DNA of 64,000 nt from Cerasicoccus arenae (GTDB taxonomy: Bacteria; Verrucomicrobiota; Verrucomicrobiia; Opitutales; Cerasicoccaceae): NCBI RefSeq assembly GCF_014651635.1, contig NZ_BMXG01000016.1, positions 1-64,000 on the forward strand, read 5' to 3'. The notes beneath the pieces are model-generated. The model was not told the DNA's origin. It did not search any database and was given only the letters and a program-made list of their open reading frames with translations. Each line of letters begins with the position of its first letter. Positions within the stretch are counted from its first letter, which is position 1. Positions 17,187 through 26,418 of this stretch are shown here, piece by piece. The translations under genes and the position numbers were made by a program.

Positions 17187-18025
17187 ATTCAAAAAGCGTC
17201 AGACTCGTTCAACGTATTTGCATCTACGTCATTCTGTTGCTGGGGGCGTTTGTGTTTATCGCACCATTTGCCTGGATGGTTTCCACATCGCTGAAGCCGC
17301 TCAATGAAACCATGTCTCTGCCGCCTCGCTGGCTGCCGTCAGTAATCCAGTGGGAAAACTACCCGCTGGCGATCAACGAAATGAAGCTATTTTGGCGCTA
17401 CACAGCCAACACTATATTCCTGTGCGTGATGACGGTCATCGGAACCGTGCTCAGTAGTTCGCTGGCCGCGTATGGTTTCTCACGTATCGAGTGGTACGGA
17501 CGCGACAAGGTATTTGTTCTCGTGCTCGCAACGATGATGATACCCTTCCCTGTAGTGATGGTTCCGCTCTACACATTGTTTCGCGAAATGGGCTGGATCG
17601 GCACTTACAAACCACTATGGGTGCCAAGCTTTTTAGCCGGAGCATTCAATGTATTTCTGCTCCGCCAATTCTTTTTAACGCTACCCAAGGAACTCGAAGA
17701 AGCGGCCAAAATAGATGGAGCCAATGAGCTGCAAGTCTTTTGGCTGGTCATCCTGCCACTGGCTAAACCCGCACTAATCGTCGTGGCGCTCTTTCAATTT
17801 ATGGCAACATGGAATGATTTTCTCGGTCCTCTAATTTACCTCACCGACCAGTCAGACTTCACCCTCGCTCTGGGCCTACAAGCTTACCAGAGCAAAGGCG
17901 GCGGCACGGACTGGCATTATCTCATGGCTGCATCGACTTTGGTCGTATTGCCAGTTGTCGTGTTGTTCTTTTTTACCCAGCGGTACTTCGTGGAAGGCAT
18001 CGCCACCACTGGCGGAAAGGGATGA
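17183..18025 (+). CDS. Sugar ABC transporter permease, MalG/UgpE type
   Basis: 280 residues, six membrane segments, EAA motif ELEEAAKIDGANELQVFWLVILP. Start ATG 17183 overlaps the previous stop (ATGA), so the three transport genes are translationally coupled. N-terminal FIAPFAWMVSTSLKP is typical of MalG-family proteins. The importer as a whole should bring oligosaccharides released by the downstream secreted glycosidases into the cell. Confidence 0.95.
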   Translation: MNSKSVRLVQRICIYVILLLGAFVFIAPFAWMVSTSLKPLNETMSLPPRWLPSVIQWENYPLAINEMKLFWRYTANTIFLCVMTVIGTVLSSSLAAYGFSRIEWYGRDKVFVLVLATMMIPFPVVMVPLYTLFREMGWIGTYKPLWVPSFLAGAFNVFLLRQFFLTLPKELEEAAKIDGANELQVFWLVILPLAKPALIVVALFQFMATWNDFLGPLIYLTDQSDFTLALGLQAYQSKGGGTDWHYLMAASTLVVLPVVVLFFFTQRYFVEGIATTGGKG

Positions 18026-18038
18026 GCAGGCGACAACT

Positions 18039-18055
18039 TAGTTAACTGTTCAGTC
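18039..18055. promoter_or_regulatory. Weak match to the LacI operator motif before the pseudopilin gene
   Basis: TAGTTAACTGTTCAGTC shares GTTAACTGTT with the 19.9-kb site but has poor outer half-sites. Low confidence; it may allow separate control of the pseudopilin gene. Confidence 0.25.
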
Positions 18056-18105
18056 CCCCTTCACTCGACAAACAATCTATTAACCATTTTACTAACTGAA
18101 AAGCA

Positions 18106-18819
18106 ATGAATCGCAATAGCCCCAGCGAACCCCAATCAGGTTTCACCTTGGTTGAGTTACTGACGGTCATCGCCGTCACTACGATTTTGGCCGCGCTCAT
18201 CATCATAGCCGTTGGCAAGGCTATTGAAACTGCCAACACCACGAAGGCTGCCACACAGATTCGCCAAATCTGCCTAGCATCACAACTATACGCAAACGAG
18301 CACAGCGGGCATCTGCCCAAGGTAGCCGCGGACAATGTCGGGCTGGATGATCCTCAGGATTATTTTTTCGTGACGCGCAACGGCGTCGCAGAATTGGAAA
18401 ACACCGCCCTAGCGCACTACCTTGAAAGCGACGCCGTAGCGGAAGCAGTGCTCATGGCACCCAGCGATGATGGCTTGACCGAAGGCGGTCAAGAGGGTCG
18501 AAATTTCAGCTACTCATTCAATTTTCTTATCAACAAGGGCGAACTTGCGCCGGGATCTTCCTCTCCAAGCGGTTTCGAAAAAGCGCTGAGAACGGTCAAC
18601 CTCAGCTATATCGAAAAGCCAGAGGCCAAGGCACTCGTCTATGAGGAAGAGTTGCCCAATGATTCTTTTTGCGTTTGGTTTATTGACCGTCCAACAACAC
18701 GTTATGGCGGCGAGTCCCACGTTGGCTTTGTCGATGCTCACGTTGAACTGTTGCCCAACGAGGAAATCTTTGGCAACAGCGATTTGGGTGATCTGGTGCC
18801 AGCCAACCGGCAGTATTAA
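18106..18819 (+). CDS. Type II pseudopilin-like protein
   Basis: 237 residues starting with the prepilin signal: SGFTLVELLTVIAVTTILAAL, where cleavage follows the Gly and Glu5 is in place. A hydrophobic helix follows, then a globular domain ending in YGGESHVGFVDAHVELLPNEE, like the C-terminal part of many Planctomycete/Verrucomicrobial pseudopilins (H-x-GG-x-N-x-xF-xDGH class). It is anchored in the inner membrane and may join a type II-like pseudopilus. It lies 80 bp after malG-like and converges with lacI, whose stop overlaps its own by 4 bp. Role in glucan use unknown. Confidence 0.88.
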   Translation: MNRNSPSEPQSGFTLVELLTVIAVTTILAALIIIAVGKAIETANTTKAATQIRQICLASQLYANEHSGHLPKVAADNVGLDDPQDYFFVTRNGVAELENTALAHYLESDAVAEAVLMAPSDDGLTEGGQEGRNFSYSFNFLINKGELAPGSSSPSGFEKALRTVNLSYIEKPEAKALVYEEELPNDSFCVWFIDRPTTRYGGESHVGFVDAHVELLPNEEIFGNSDLGDLVPANRQY

Positions 18820-19865
18820 GCACCGCTGGCGCAGGCCTCTTTCACCTGCTCACGCACACTGGGGCCAGGCGTCCATTCGCTCATGATGGTGACGCACTTT
18901 GGAAACGGCGGTAAATGCAGCTCATTACGATTCAACTTGCCGACCAACATGTCCACTGCTGCCTTGCCAACATTCTCATGATTTTGGTTCATCCCTGCCC
19001 AAGCGGTCAGCGACGGCTCGTGGTCTAGGTGCACCAAGCCGATGTCTCGCGGCGCTTGAACACCCAGTTCTTCCAACCAGTCTTTAATCTCAGTGTGTAA
19101 AGTGATAATCACGTCTGGTTGGTGTTGCTTAAACCACTTGTAGAAATGATCCTTGCCCGCGCTCGAATACTCGTAGGGAACCATCATGCCTCGCTTGGGC
19201 AGTTGACGTTGTTCGACGAGAAACCCACCGCTTAGGCGAGACTCCAAAATGTGGTCAACGTAAGGGTGTACGCATAGCGCCGGTTTACGGTACCCTAGGC
19301 GGCGCACTTGCATCATCGCCTGACGAACCGTGTTATACTGATCGTTGATAACGCACGACAGCGACGGCTTAAAGGGCCGTTCGCCAAGCACCACCGCCGC
19401 ATAACGCTGCCAGAGCAGGTCATATTTACTATCAATAATGTTATCCTGAAAAGGGCCCGTGATAATTAGCCCTTCAATGCCGCGCGAATCCAAAATTGTC
19501 ATTAACCGAGCCGGACGCAGTGGTTCCTTAGCTAATACAAACTGATCGACAGTGTAACCCTGCTCACTCGCCCGCTCAATGCTCGAGTTAATCCAGCAGC
19601 GAACCGTCCGCTCCTCCACATCCTTGAGGTGCTCCGCGGTATTCACCAGCGCCAGCGTACTCTTGTAATTCGTGGTCTTACTCGCCCGAACTTGGGAAAT
19701 GAGCTTAGAGACGATGGGGTTGGGCTTATAGCCTTCCTTTGCTGCAATGTCTTGTACCCGCTGGCGCACCTTCGAACTAATTCGGGGGTCGTTTCTCAAG
19801 GCAAGAGAAACTGTGGCGGGTGACACGCCGGCGAGTTTTGCGACGCTACGGATCGTTGGGGTCAT
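18816..19865 (-). CDS. LacI-family transcription regulator
   Basis: 349 residues. N-terminal helix-turn-helix RSVAKLAGVSPATVSLALRN, then the hinge and a periplasmic-binding-protein-like sensor domain (GIEGLIITGPF, DIGLVHLDHEP). It is divergent from the six-hairpin glycosidase gene and sits inside the alpha-glucan locus, so it is the likely reader of the shared 17-bp motif found at 14.8, 19.9, 24.7, 29.4 and 33.9 kb. The effector would be an internalised gluco-oligosaccharide; this is inferred from context. Confidence 0.95.
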   Translation of the reverse strand: MTPTIRSVAKLAGVSPATVSLALRNDPRISSKVRQRVQDIAAKEGYKPNPIVSKLISQVRASKTTNYKSTLALVNTAEHLKDVEERTVRCWINSSIERASEQGYTVDQFVLAKEPLRPARLMTILDSRGIEGLIITGPFQDNIIDSKYDLLWQRYAAVVLGERPFKPSLSCVINDQYNTVRQAMMQVRRLGYRKPALCVHPYVDHILESRLSGGFLVEQRQLPKRGMMVPYEYSSAGKDHFYKWFKQHQPDVIITLHTEIKDWLEELGVQAPRDIGLVHLDHEPSLTAWAGMNQNHENVGKAAVDMLVGKLNRNELHLPPFPKCVTIMSEWTPGPSVREQVKEACASGA

Positions 19866-19907
19866 GACTCATCATTGTGACTTGAACCAAACAGAAATGT
19901 CAACCGC

Positions 19908-19924
19908 GAGTTAACTGTTTAAGG
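19908..19924. promoter_or_regulatory. Putative LacI operator in the lacI/glycosidase divergent gap
   Basis: GAGTTAACTGTTTAAGG. Core ACnGTnnAA is kept but the left half is one base short and the right half has AAGG for AACG. Its place between lacI (ATG 19865) and the glycosidase (20015) suits autoregulation plus control of the hydrolase. A second partial match, AACAGTTCAGTTAGC, is at about 19940. Confidence 0.4.
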
Positions 19925-20014
19925 CCTACCGTTTTGATTCAACAGTTCAGTTAGCGTCTCATGACCCATTTCCAATGCACCTGCATTAACGATCCATAAC
20001 ATCTTTGAATTTCT

Positions 20015-22516
20015 GTGGAAAACCCCTCTTTCAACCCAATTAGCAGCACTGAGACTTTTACTCCGCCCCATGCATCCAACACCAAGTCCGAACAGGTAAG
20101 GCTGTTGTCTGAGTCCCCTGAGGGTGCACGCGTTTACCAATTAACTACAGACATTGATTTACGCGACAATTTGCCGAAGGACAAGCGCCTCCAAGTCATC
20201 GAGCCCGCCGGGGGGGCGCGTTGCCGCACTGGCAATTTGCTATTCGATGCGCTCTACGCAATGGCCATGCAAGAGACCGCTCAAAACTCCGTTTCATGCA
20301 TTCAGGACGCAGACTATTCGCATGGCCAGCCCATGGATATGAGCGTCTATAAAACCGGTGAAAAATGGGATTTTGTTTGGACGCGTGACTTGGCTTACGC
20401 TTTGCATCTGGGATTAGCCCCACATGACACCGAACGCGCTCTCACGTCGTTGCGCTTCAAAGCTTCACACCTCAAGGTCGGCATTCAGGATGGCTTCGCC
20501 AATCAGATAGTACAAGACACCGGATCAGGAGGCAGTTATCCAGTTTCCACGGATCGCGTGGTCTGGGCACTGGGCGCTTACGAAGTGATGAACCATCTTT
20601 CGCCGAAGCAACGCACGAGCTACATTGCCGAAATTTACCCGATACTGCGGGACACAATTGAACAGGACCGAATCCTAGTCTTCGATAAAGACTCCGGTCT
20701 ATACCGCGGGGAACAATCGTTCCTCGATTGGCGCGAACAAACTTACCCCCAGTGGACCGAGAATGATACGCTGGCCATTGCGATGTCCAAAACGTTGTCC
20801 GTGAACGCCCTCAATGTGTTCATCCTGCGCCTGGGTGGCAGCATAGCTGCCGAACTTGGTTATCCCGAGGAAAGCAAACGCTACCGCGCATGGGTGCACT
20901 CCCTCCATGACACCATTAATCAACGATTCTACGACGAGAAAGCTGGCCTATACCGAACCTACCTGTTATCAGAATACGGTGAACACTACCTTGCCTTACC
21001 ACGATATGATCTGCTGGGCCAATCCCTCGCCATACTCCTCGACATTGCCAGCGAACAGCAAACACGCCGCATACTCGACAGCTATCCGAATGGACCACAT
21101 GGCCCAGCGGTCGCCTGGCCGCAGGAAAGTAACACGCCGATCTATCATAACCAAAGCATTTGGCCATTCGTCACCGCCTACTGGGTCAAGGCAGCTGTCA
21201 AAGCAGGGCACACCGCCGCCGTTAACGCGGGCATCCAGTCGCTAATGAAATTATCCGCTGCGAATCTTTCCAACATGGAAAACTTCGATTTCGTCTCCGG
21301 AAAAGCCTATATCAAAACCGAATTGAATGAAGGGCCGACGATCAATTCCCGCCGGCAATTGTGGTCAGTCGCGGGTTACCTTTCCATCGTTCAGAATGTG
21401 ATCTTCGGTCTCCACGCAACAGAGTCAGGCATCCGCATCGAACCATTCGTAACGCAGTCAATACGCACCGAATTATTCGCTGACACGGACAGCATCACCC
21501 TGGCAAACACACCTTTCCTGAACACAATCAACACGGTCACTATTCATCTTCCGGAGGCGTCGACATTCGTCTCTGAAAGAGCCAAGGTAACGTGTGTATT
21601 GCTCAACGGCCGCGAAGTCACTGCAAGCATTGTTCGCCCAGAGGAACTTCAGTCCGACAACCAATGGGACGTCTACCTGGAATCCGATGAACCAACGCCA
21701 GTTAACAGTCCCCTACGAGTCGTCAATGTGTATAACCAAAATGAGATTTACACCCCAAGACCTCCCGAGTGGGATGACGACAAAGGCGGAGTGCGCCCCA
21801 ACGGTGGCTTGCTGAAGTTGTTCCTCAAGCATCCTGCGACCGGTTCGATCGTGTTCGATGTTTATCGTAACGGAAAGCTGCACGCCATTATGAAGGATTC
21901 TACCGAATGGCTGGACCTCGACTCCGACGATTTCTCACAACAAGCTTACGTTTACCACTTGGTTGCACGTTGCCAGCAGAATGGCCTCGTTTCGCACCCA
22001 ACGCGCGGTCGACGCTACCTCCCGTCTAGGCAAAAGCTAATCATCGGTGCTCACTCGATGAATCGCATTGGCGGCAGCTTAATCGACAAACATCATTTTG
22101 AAGATTGGGGCCTTCCCGATCATCAAATTTCGGTGTCCGGCATTCGCGTTAACCAGTCTGGCCGCTACGCTATACAAGTCAGCTACGCCAACGGTAGCGG
22201 GCCGATCAACACCGGCATCACCTGCGCTGTAAAGAAGCTCGAAATCAATGCTCCAGCGAATGAACTGAACACCACAGGCTACCTCGTAATGCCCCAAACT
22301 GGCGGCTGGGAACAGTATCAACTCTCCAATTCAATCATCGCCGAGCTCGACACAACGCAACCATACGCCCTCCGCATTAGCGAGGATCCCTACTCCCGCA
22401 ACATGAGCTACCTCGACAGTAATGTCGCCTACACAGCTCGCGTTGGTGGCAGCAATAAACGTTATAACTTCGTCAACATCGCCGAGATTCGTATCAGCTA
22501 CATCGGCTTTTTGTAA
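20015..22516 (+). CDS. Six-hairpin glycoside hydrolase, MGH1-like, with C-terminal beta domain
   Basis: 833 residues from a GTG. There is no signal peptide, so it is probably cytoplasmic and acts on imported oligosaccharides. Residues ~110-470 form an (alpha/alpha)6 toroid of the six-hairpin class: KWDFVWTRDLAYALHLGL, YPQWTENDTLAIAMSKTLS, FYDEKAGLYRTYL, WPQESNTPIYHNQSIWPFV, GPTINSRRQLWSVAGYL. A beta-sandwich domain follows and the last ~150 residues look like a CBM6/35-type module (SGRYAIQVSYANGSGPINTG). The family number cannot be fixed by eye (GH37/63/MGH1-like). Probably cleaves gluco-oligosaccharides. Confidence 0.75.
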   Translation: MENPSFNPISSTETFTPPHASNTKSEQVRLLSESPEGARVYQLTTDIDLRDNLPKDKRLQVIEPAGGARCRTGNLLFDALYAMAMQETAQNSVSCIQDADYSHGQPMDMSVYKTGEKWDFVWTRDLAYALHLGLAPHDTERALTSLRFKASHLKVGIQDGFANQIVQDTGSGGSYPVSTDRVVWALGAYEVMNHLSPKQRTSYIAEIYPILRDTIEQDRILVFDKDSGLYRGEQSFLDWREQTYPQWTENDTLAIAMSKTLSVNALNVFILRLGGSIAAELGYPEESKRYRAWVHSLHDTINQRFYDEKAGLYRTYLLSEYGEHYLALPRYDLLGQSLAILLDIASEQQTRRILDSYPNGPHGPAVAWPQESNTPIYHNQSIWPFVTAYWVKAAVKAGHTAAVNAGIQSLMKLSAANLSNMENFDFVSGKAYIKTELNEGPTINSRRQLWSVAGYLSIVQNVIFGLHATESGIRIEPFVTQSIRTELFADTDSITLANTPFLNTINTVTIHLPEASTFVSERAKVTCVLLNGREVTASIVRPEELQSDNQWDVYLESDEPTPVNSPLRVVNVYNQNEIYTPRPPEWDDDKGGVRPNGGLLKLFLKHPATGSIVFDVYRNGKLHAIMKDSTEWLDLDSDDFSQQAYVYHLVARCQQNGLVSHPTRGRRYLPSRQKLIIGAHSMNRIGGSLIDKHHFEDWGLPDHQISVSGIRVNQSGRYAIQVSYANGSGPINTGITCAVKKLEINAPANELNTTGYLVMPQTGGWEQYQLSNSIIAELDTTQPYALRISEDPYSRNMSYLDSNVAYTARVGGSNKRYNFVNIAEIRISYIGFL

Positions 22517-22536
22517 ATTGTTTTATCCTAAACCAC

Positions 22537-24723
22537 ATGTTAGCCTGCCTTTCATTACTCCGTCTCAATATGTTACCTCGCCTAATAATCGCGGTTGCGG
22601 TATTCCTCTTCGCTAAGGCACCTGCGTTTAGCGAGCAGTTATCCATTTCCGACCCGCAGTTGGAAGCAGCCTTACGAAAATCGGGCCCGCCCCTCCGCGA
22701 TGGCTCAGGGGTATTGTTTCGCTTTGAGCCGCCATCAAATCTCGAAATCAAGGCAGTCTACCTCGCGGGTTCATTTAACAATTGGGCCAATAACGATAAC
22801 GGCGTAGTGAACAACCCGCGCTTTGCGATGCAGAATAAGCAGTCTGACGTGTGGTATAAGTTCATCGATACTCCGACACCGGATTTCCAATACCGTTACG
22901 TCATGCAAACGACAGACGGCCAAATGCTTTGGACGACGGACCCGTTTATCGATGCACGCCAAGGTGACAACTCCGCTACCAACCTCAATGAACTGCAGCA
23001 TTTGAGAGCCGAAACCGTTACGAATCAAAACACGCAATCACCAACCATGCAGCTCTCACTACAGCGTGTATGGGTTGAGCCATCCGAAGCCAATCTCTTG
23101 TATGCCAACGTCACCACGCCAGACAATAGCCTAGATCTGCGTATCCACATCACTACACCACTCGGGCGCGTCATATACAACGGTACACAAGCGGCGCGTA
23201 ACGGTGTGAACCAAATCAAAATTCCGGCCATCGAATGGGCCGGCGGCTACATCACGCAGGTGGAACTCGTCCGCGATGATCAGATACTCGCGGAAGAACA
23301 CGTCATCCTATCCATTACAAAAAACCCCGCGGATGACTTGCGTTACGGCTTCTTCGCCAGCTATCCCAATACCTCGGAAAATTACGACGCCAAGGCTGCC
23401 ATGCTCGCCGATCTCTACATCAATGCGGTTGAATTCTATGACTACTTTCCCGCGCATGGTGACTACGCACCAAGCGAAGCTCAGTACGTGTTCGAACCCT
23501 TTGGCGTGGCAATTAACGGCCTCGACGTGAAAGCCAAAATCGAAGCCTGCCAAAGAAGAGGCATTCTCGCGCTCGCCTATATTTCGGCCTACGCCGCCTC
23601 GGAAAGTGTTTACCGGGAAATCACCGATCCGATGACCGACGCGCAAGGTCGGCACAAAATATTCAACGGCGAGATCATGGCCGAGGAGGATGCCGATGAT
23701 CGCGGGAAGCCCAAATGGTTCTGGCTCATGAATGTTTCGGAAGGTTCCGCCTGGCGGTCCTATATCATGGAGGAGTTGAAACGCACTTTAGAAGATAACC
23801 CCGACGATTTGGTCGCCTTTGATGGATTTGAAATCGACACCTACGGCGATCCGACCGATGCCCGCTTTTACGCTAACGGCAGTCCGCATGATGGCAAAGC
23901 GCTCGCGGACATACTGCAGGGCTTTGTCTCCCATGTCGCCGCGATGACACACGAAACCAAACCGCATGGGCTGGTATCCTTCAACAGTGTGAATGAGTTT
24001 GGCGTACAGAACATGTATGACGTCACAGATTTTCTTTTTTTGGAAATCTGGCGCTGGCAGGCCGCGCGCTTAAGCGACTTGGTTGACATCTCTTATTTCC
24101 ACCAGGGTGCCAGCAACCAACGCGTCATCCTCAAGCTTTACCCCGCCGATATGGCCGAACCGCAAAGCAGTTGGCCCAAGTGGACGCTGGCTCGTATTTT
24201 GGGTGCCACCATGACTGGCGGCGGCTCACTCATGGTCGTCGGCGAGCCCGACGAATCGACCGAAACCATGCACGCACTCAACTCACTTTACTACCCCGAC
24301 CATCAACCGCTTACTAAAACAAACGCAGACGTGCTTAAGCGCTACTATGCTCATGACGCCATGCTCTACGAATACACACATGGCGGCAATGTGAGTAACC
24401 TAGACCTGCGCGTCCCGCTGGATGACGGTATCACCCGCAGCTACTACGCTCCACATAGAAACGCGATTTGCGTGCAACTTCTCAATCTAAGCGGTCATCC
24501 TGATTGGTCTGATGCGCCGTCCTCCATTTCAACCCGAAGAAATGTCGCGGTAAACATCCCACTCCCAGAAAGCATTACACCACAGGCCATTTACTTCGCC
24601 AGTCCTGACAGTGATGCTTACCAGTTCCCCACTCAGTTGGACTTCGATACGCAGTCCGACCAAGTCTCCATTTCAATTCCAGAACTGATCGTACACGGAA
24701 CAATTATCATCACCTGTAACTAG
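22537..24723 (+). CDS. GH66-like dextranase or cyclo-isomaltooligosaccharide transferase
   Basis: 728 residues with a signal peptide (second possible start at 22570). Residues ~48-140 are a CBM48-like domain (AVYLAGSFNNW...FQYRYVMQTTDG). The catalytic part begins at DDLRYGFFASYPNTSEN and matches GH66: NAVEFYDYFPAHGDY, nucleophile Asp434 in FDGFEIDTYGD and acid/base Glu503 in DFLFLEIW. The spacing of 69 residues between them agrees with GH66 enzymes. They cut alpha-1,6-glucan (dextran) or make cyclic isomaltooligosaccharides. Being exported and next to the importer, it likely supplies isomaltooligosaccharides. Confidence 0.85.
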   Translation: MLACLSLLRLNMLPRLIIAVAVFLFAKAPAFSEQLSISDPQLEAALRKSGPPLRDGSGVLFRFEPPSNLEIKAVYLAGSFNNWANNDNGVVNNPRFAMQNKQSDVWYKFIDTPTPDFQYRYVMQTTDGQMLWTTDPFIDARQGDNSATNLNELQHLRAETVTNQNTQSPTMQLSLQRVWVEPSEANLLYANVTTPDNSLDLRIHITTPLGRVIYNGTQAARNGVNQIKIPAIEWAGGYITQVELVRDDQILAEEHVILSITKNPADDLRYGFFASYPNTSENYDAKAAMLADLYINAVEFYDYFPAHGDYAPSEAQYVFEPFGVAINGLDVKAKIEACQRRGILALAYISAYAASESVYREITDPMTDAQGRHKIFNGEIMAEEDADDRGKPKWFWLMNVSEGSAWRSYIMEELKRTLEDNPDDLVAFDGFEIDTYGDPTDARFYANGSPHDGKALADILQGFVSHVAAMTHETKPHGLVSFNSVNEFGVQNMYDVTDFLFLEIWRWQAARLSDLVDISYFHQGASNQRVILKLYPADMAEPQSSWPKWTLARILGATMTGGGSLMVVGEPDESTETMHALNSLYYPDHQPLTKTNADVLKRYYAHDAMLYEYTHGGNVSNLDLRVPLDDGITRSYYAPHRNAICVQLLNLSGHPDWSDAPSSISTRRNVAVNIPLPESITPQAIYFASPDSDAYQFPTQLDFDTQSDQVSISIPELIVHGTIIITCN

Positions 24724-24726
24724 CCC

Positions 24727-24743
24727 ATTTTAACTGTTTAACG
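24727..24743. promoter_or_regulatory. Putative LacI operator before the paired secreted proteins
   Basis: ATTTTAACTGTTTAACG: perfect right half (GTTTAACG) and matching core of CGTTnnACnGTnnAACG, 64 bp before the gene at 24808. Confidence 0.5.
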
Positions 24744-24807
24744 CCGATATTCTCGCCTCCAAAAGTTACCAGTAACACACTATTCCCCAGTAAATACCCC
24801 CCAAACC

Positions 24808-25506
24808 ATGAAGGATTTCGGCATCCGCTTTACCCATTACGCTTGGGTTACCCTCGCGCCACTCACACTTGCTGGTGCTGACTATGATGACGCAGCCCAG
24901 TCAACGTATACCGACGGCTGGGAGCGATTGGAAGACGGATCTACTGAAGTCAATGGACTCGGTGGCTGGGTATTCGAGGAAAACAACATTTTTAACGGCG
25001 GTAACATCGGCATTGAAACTTCAGCCCTTCGCAACAGCGGTGACAACATCGACACCGGCGGCGTTGCTTTCAAACTACATGACGCCGACGGAAAATTCGT
25101 GGAGCTGTATCGTTTTTTTGATCCCTCTGGCCTCCAGCAAGGCGAAATTTTCTCCATTGAAATCGCCATCAACAGTGAAGAAGGCTATCAGGGCCTCGAT
25201 CTACGCAATAGCCAAAATCAGACAATTTTTAATTTTAACGGCGGTGCGGAAGCCTTCACCGTCAACAAGACGAAATCCGGCGATGGAGTTCTGGACATCG
25301 ATGGCTCACCACGCGTGCTGTTCCATGTGGAAATCACTCAGGAATCTGACGGCGAAGGCAGCTGGCTCATTCGCCAATTTGGTCATCGAAGCGTATTGGC
25401 CCGTGGTGAATTCCTTGGTCGTGTCCGCAGCATTCGCCTGTATGCCGGCGACCAAGGTAGCCAAGCCGCCAACGCGCTCTTTTTTAATCGTCTGGAGATT
25501 CAGTGA
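24808..25506 (+). CDS. Secreted beta-sandwich-like protein, no sorting tail
   Basis: 232 residues, signal peptide to about LAGADY. It is a diverged copy of the next protein: shared pieces are TYTDGW/AYSGGW, NIDTGGVAF/NLDTSGVSF, RFFDPSGL-GEIFSIEIAIN/RFIDPAGL-GQSFSIDLAVN, GLDLRNS/GIDMRGA, IFNFN and ALFFNRLEI/ALFFNNLAT. It stops at the domain end and lacks the PEP-CTERM tail of its neighbour. Perhaps a carbohydrate-binding or surface protein; function unknown. Preceded by a LacI-type operator. Confidence 0.75.
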   Translation: MKDFGIRFTHYAWVTLAPLTLAGADYDDAAQSTYTDGWERLEDGSTEVNGLGGWVFEENNIFNGGNIGIETSALRNSGDNIDTGGVAFKLHDADGKFVELYRFFDPSGLQQGEIFSIEIAINSEEGYQGLDLRNSQNQTIFNFNGGAEAFTVNKTKSGDGVLDIDGSPRVLFHVEITQESDGEGSWLIRQFGHRSVLARGEFLGRVRSIRLYAGDQGSQAANALFFNRLEIQ

Positions 25507-25553
25507 TCTCGCCAAGCCATCCAAGAACTTATCTAAATCCCAATAACAATAAT

Positions 25554-26327
25554 ATGAAACATCGAAACTACCTCGCGATTGCCGCCATCGGTGGCGTTGC
25601 TCTCTCCTCATCATCATTCGCCGCAATTATTGGAACTGATAATGCCAGCGCTTCTGCCTATAGTGGTGGCTGGGTTGATGGAACCGACGGCTCCATCACT
25701 GGTATTGGTGCCTATGGCACATGGTTCCTTAATCCAGGCGTGGACATCACTCACAGTATTGCTTCCGTAAGCAGTCTGAGTAGCAACCCTCCCAACCTGG
25801 ATACCAGTGGCGTGTCCTTTCGCATGACAGGAACGAATGGTCAGGAAGCCACCGCCTTCCGATTCATCGACCCAGCAGGACTCGTTGTCGGCCAAAGCTT
25901 TTCGATCGACCTTGCAGTTAATTTCCGAAACGGCTTCAAGGGAATCGATATGCGAGGTGCCGACACCAATGCTATTTTCAACTTCAATATCGGCAGCGAC
26001 GATTATGTAGTCAGTGCCGCGGCTACGGGCAACGGCAGTATTGGAGATTCTTACAGCGATAACACCTTGTTCTCCATTGTTTTCGAACAAACTTCGCTAG
26101 CTGGTGGTAATTGGTCAATCGCCCGAAGTGGCGGAGTTACCGACTTCGACAGCGGAACCTACACCGGTATAGCGAGTAGCATAAAGCTCTACGTAGGCGG
26201 CACCGATGGTAGTGACGCTGATGCACTGTTCTTCAACAATCTCGCAACCGTTCCAGAGCCAAGCCATTACGGTTTGATGATCGGCGTCGGGGCAATGGGA
26301 TTATTGTTTTTGCGTCGCCGACGCTAA
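25554..26327 (+). CDS. PEP-CTERM secreted protein, paralogue of the preceding gene
   Basis: 257 residues from ATG 25554 (MKHRNYLAIAAIGGVALSSS, signal peptide); an upstream frame opening at 25503 has no sense as a start. The C-terminus has the PEP-CTERM sorting signal: VPEPSHYGLMIGVGAMGLLF then a basic RRRR end. Such proteins are processed by an exosortase/EpsH system, which is not in this window. The domain is shared with the 24808 gene. An intrinsic terminator follows directly. Confidence 0.9.
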   Translation: MKHRNYLAIAAIGGVALSSSSFAAIIGTDNASASAYSGGWVDGTDGSITGIGAYGTWFLNPGVDITHSIASVSSLSSNPPNLDTSGVSFRMTGTNGQEATAFRFIDPAGLVVGQSFSIDLAVNFRNGFKGIDMRGADTNAIFNFNIGSDDYVVSAAATGNGSIGDSYSDNTLFSIVFEQTSLAGGNWSIARSGGVTDFDSGTYTGIASSIKLYVGGTDGSDADALFFNNLATVPEPSHYGLMIGVGAMGLLFLRRRR

Positions 26328-26349
26328 ATAAAACACAATTGATACAAAG

Positions 26350-26380
26350 AACCTCCAGCCAGTAAACGGCTGGAGGTTTT
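26350..26380 (+). terminator. Intrinsic terminator
   Basis: Stem CCTCCAGCC (26352-26360) / GGCTGGAGG (26368-26376), 7-base loop, then TTTT. On the other strand the stem is followed by a shorter T run, so it could also help end the converging GH13 transcript. Confidence 0.85.
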
Positions 26381-26418
26381 ACTGTTGATCAGAGCCAAAG
26401 CTCGTCGGTTGATTTAGT

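Noticed and set aside
24869-25546. 225-codon frame overlapping the 24808 gene on the same strand
   Set aside because: Its protein text lacks any family signal and the other frame gives a clear paralogue of the next gene, with signal peptide; this is a shadow frame.
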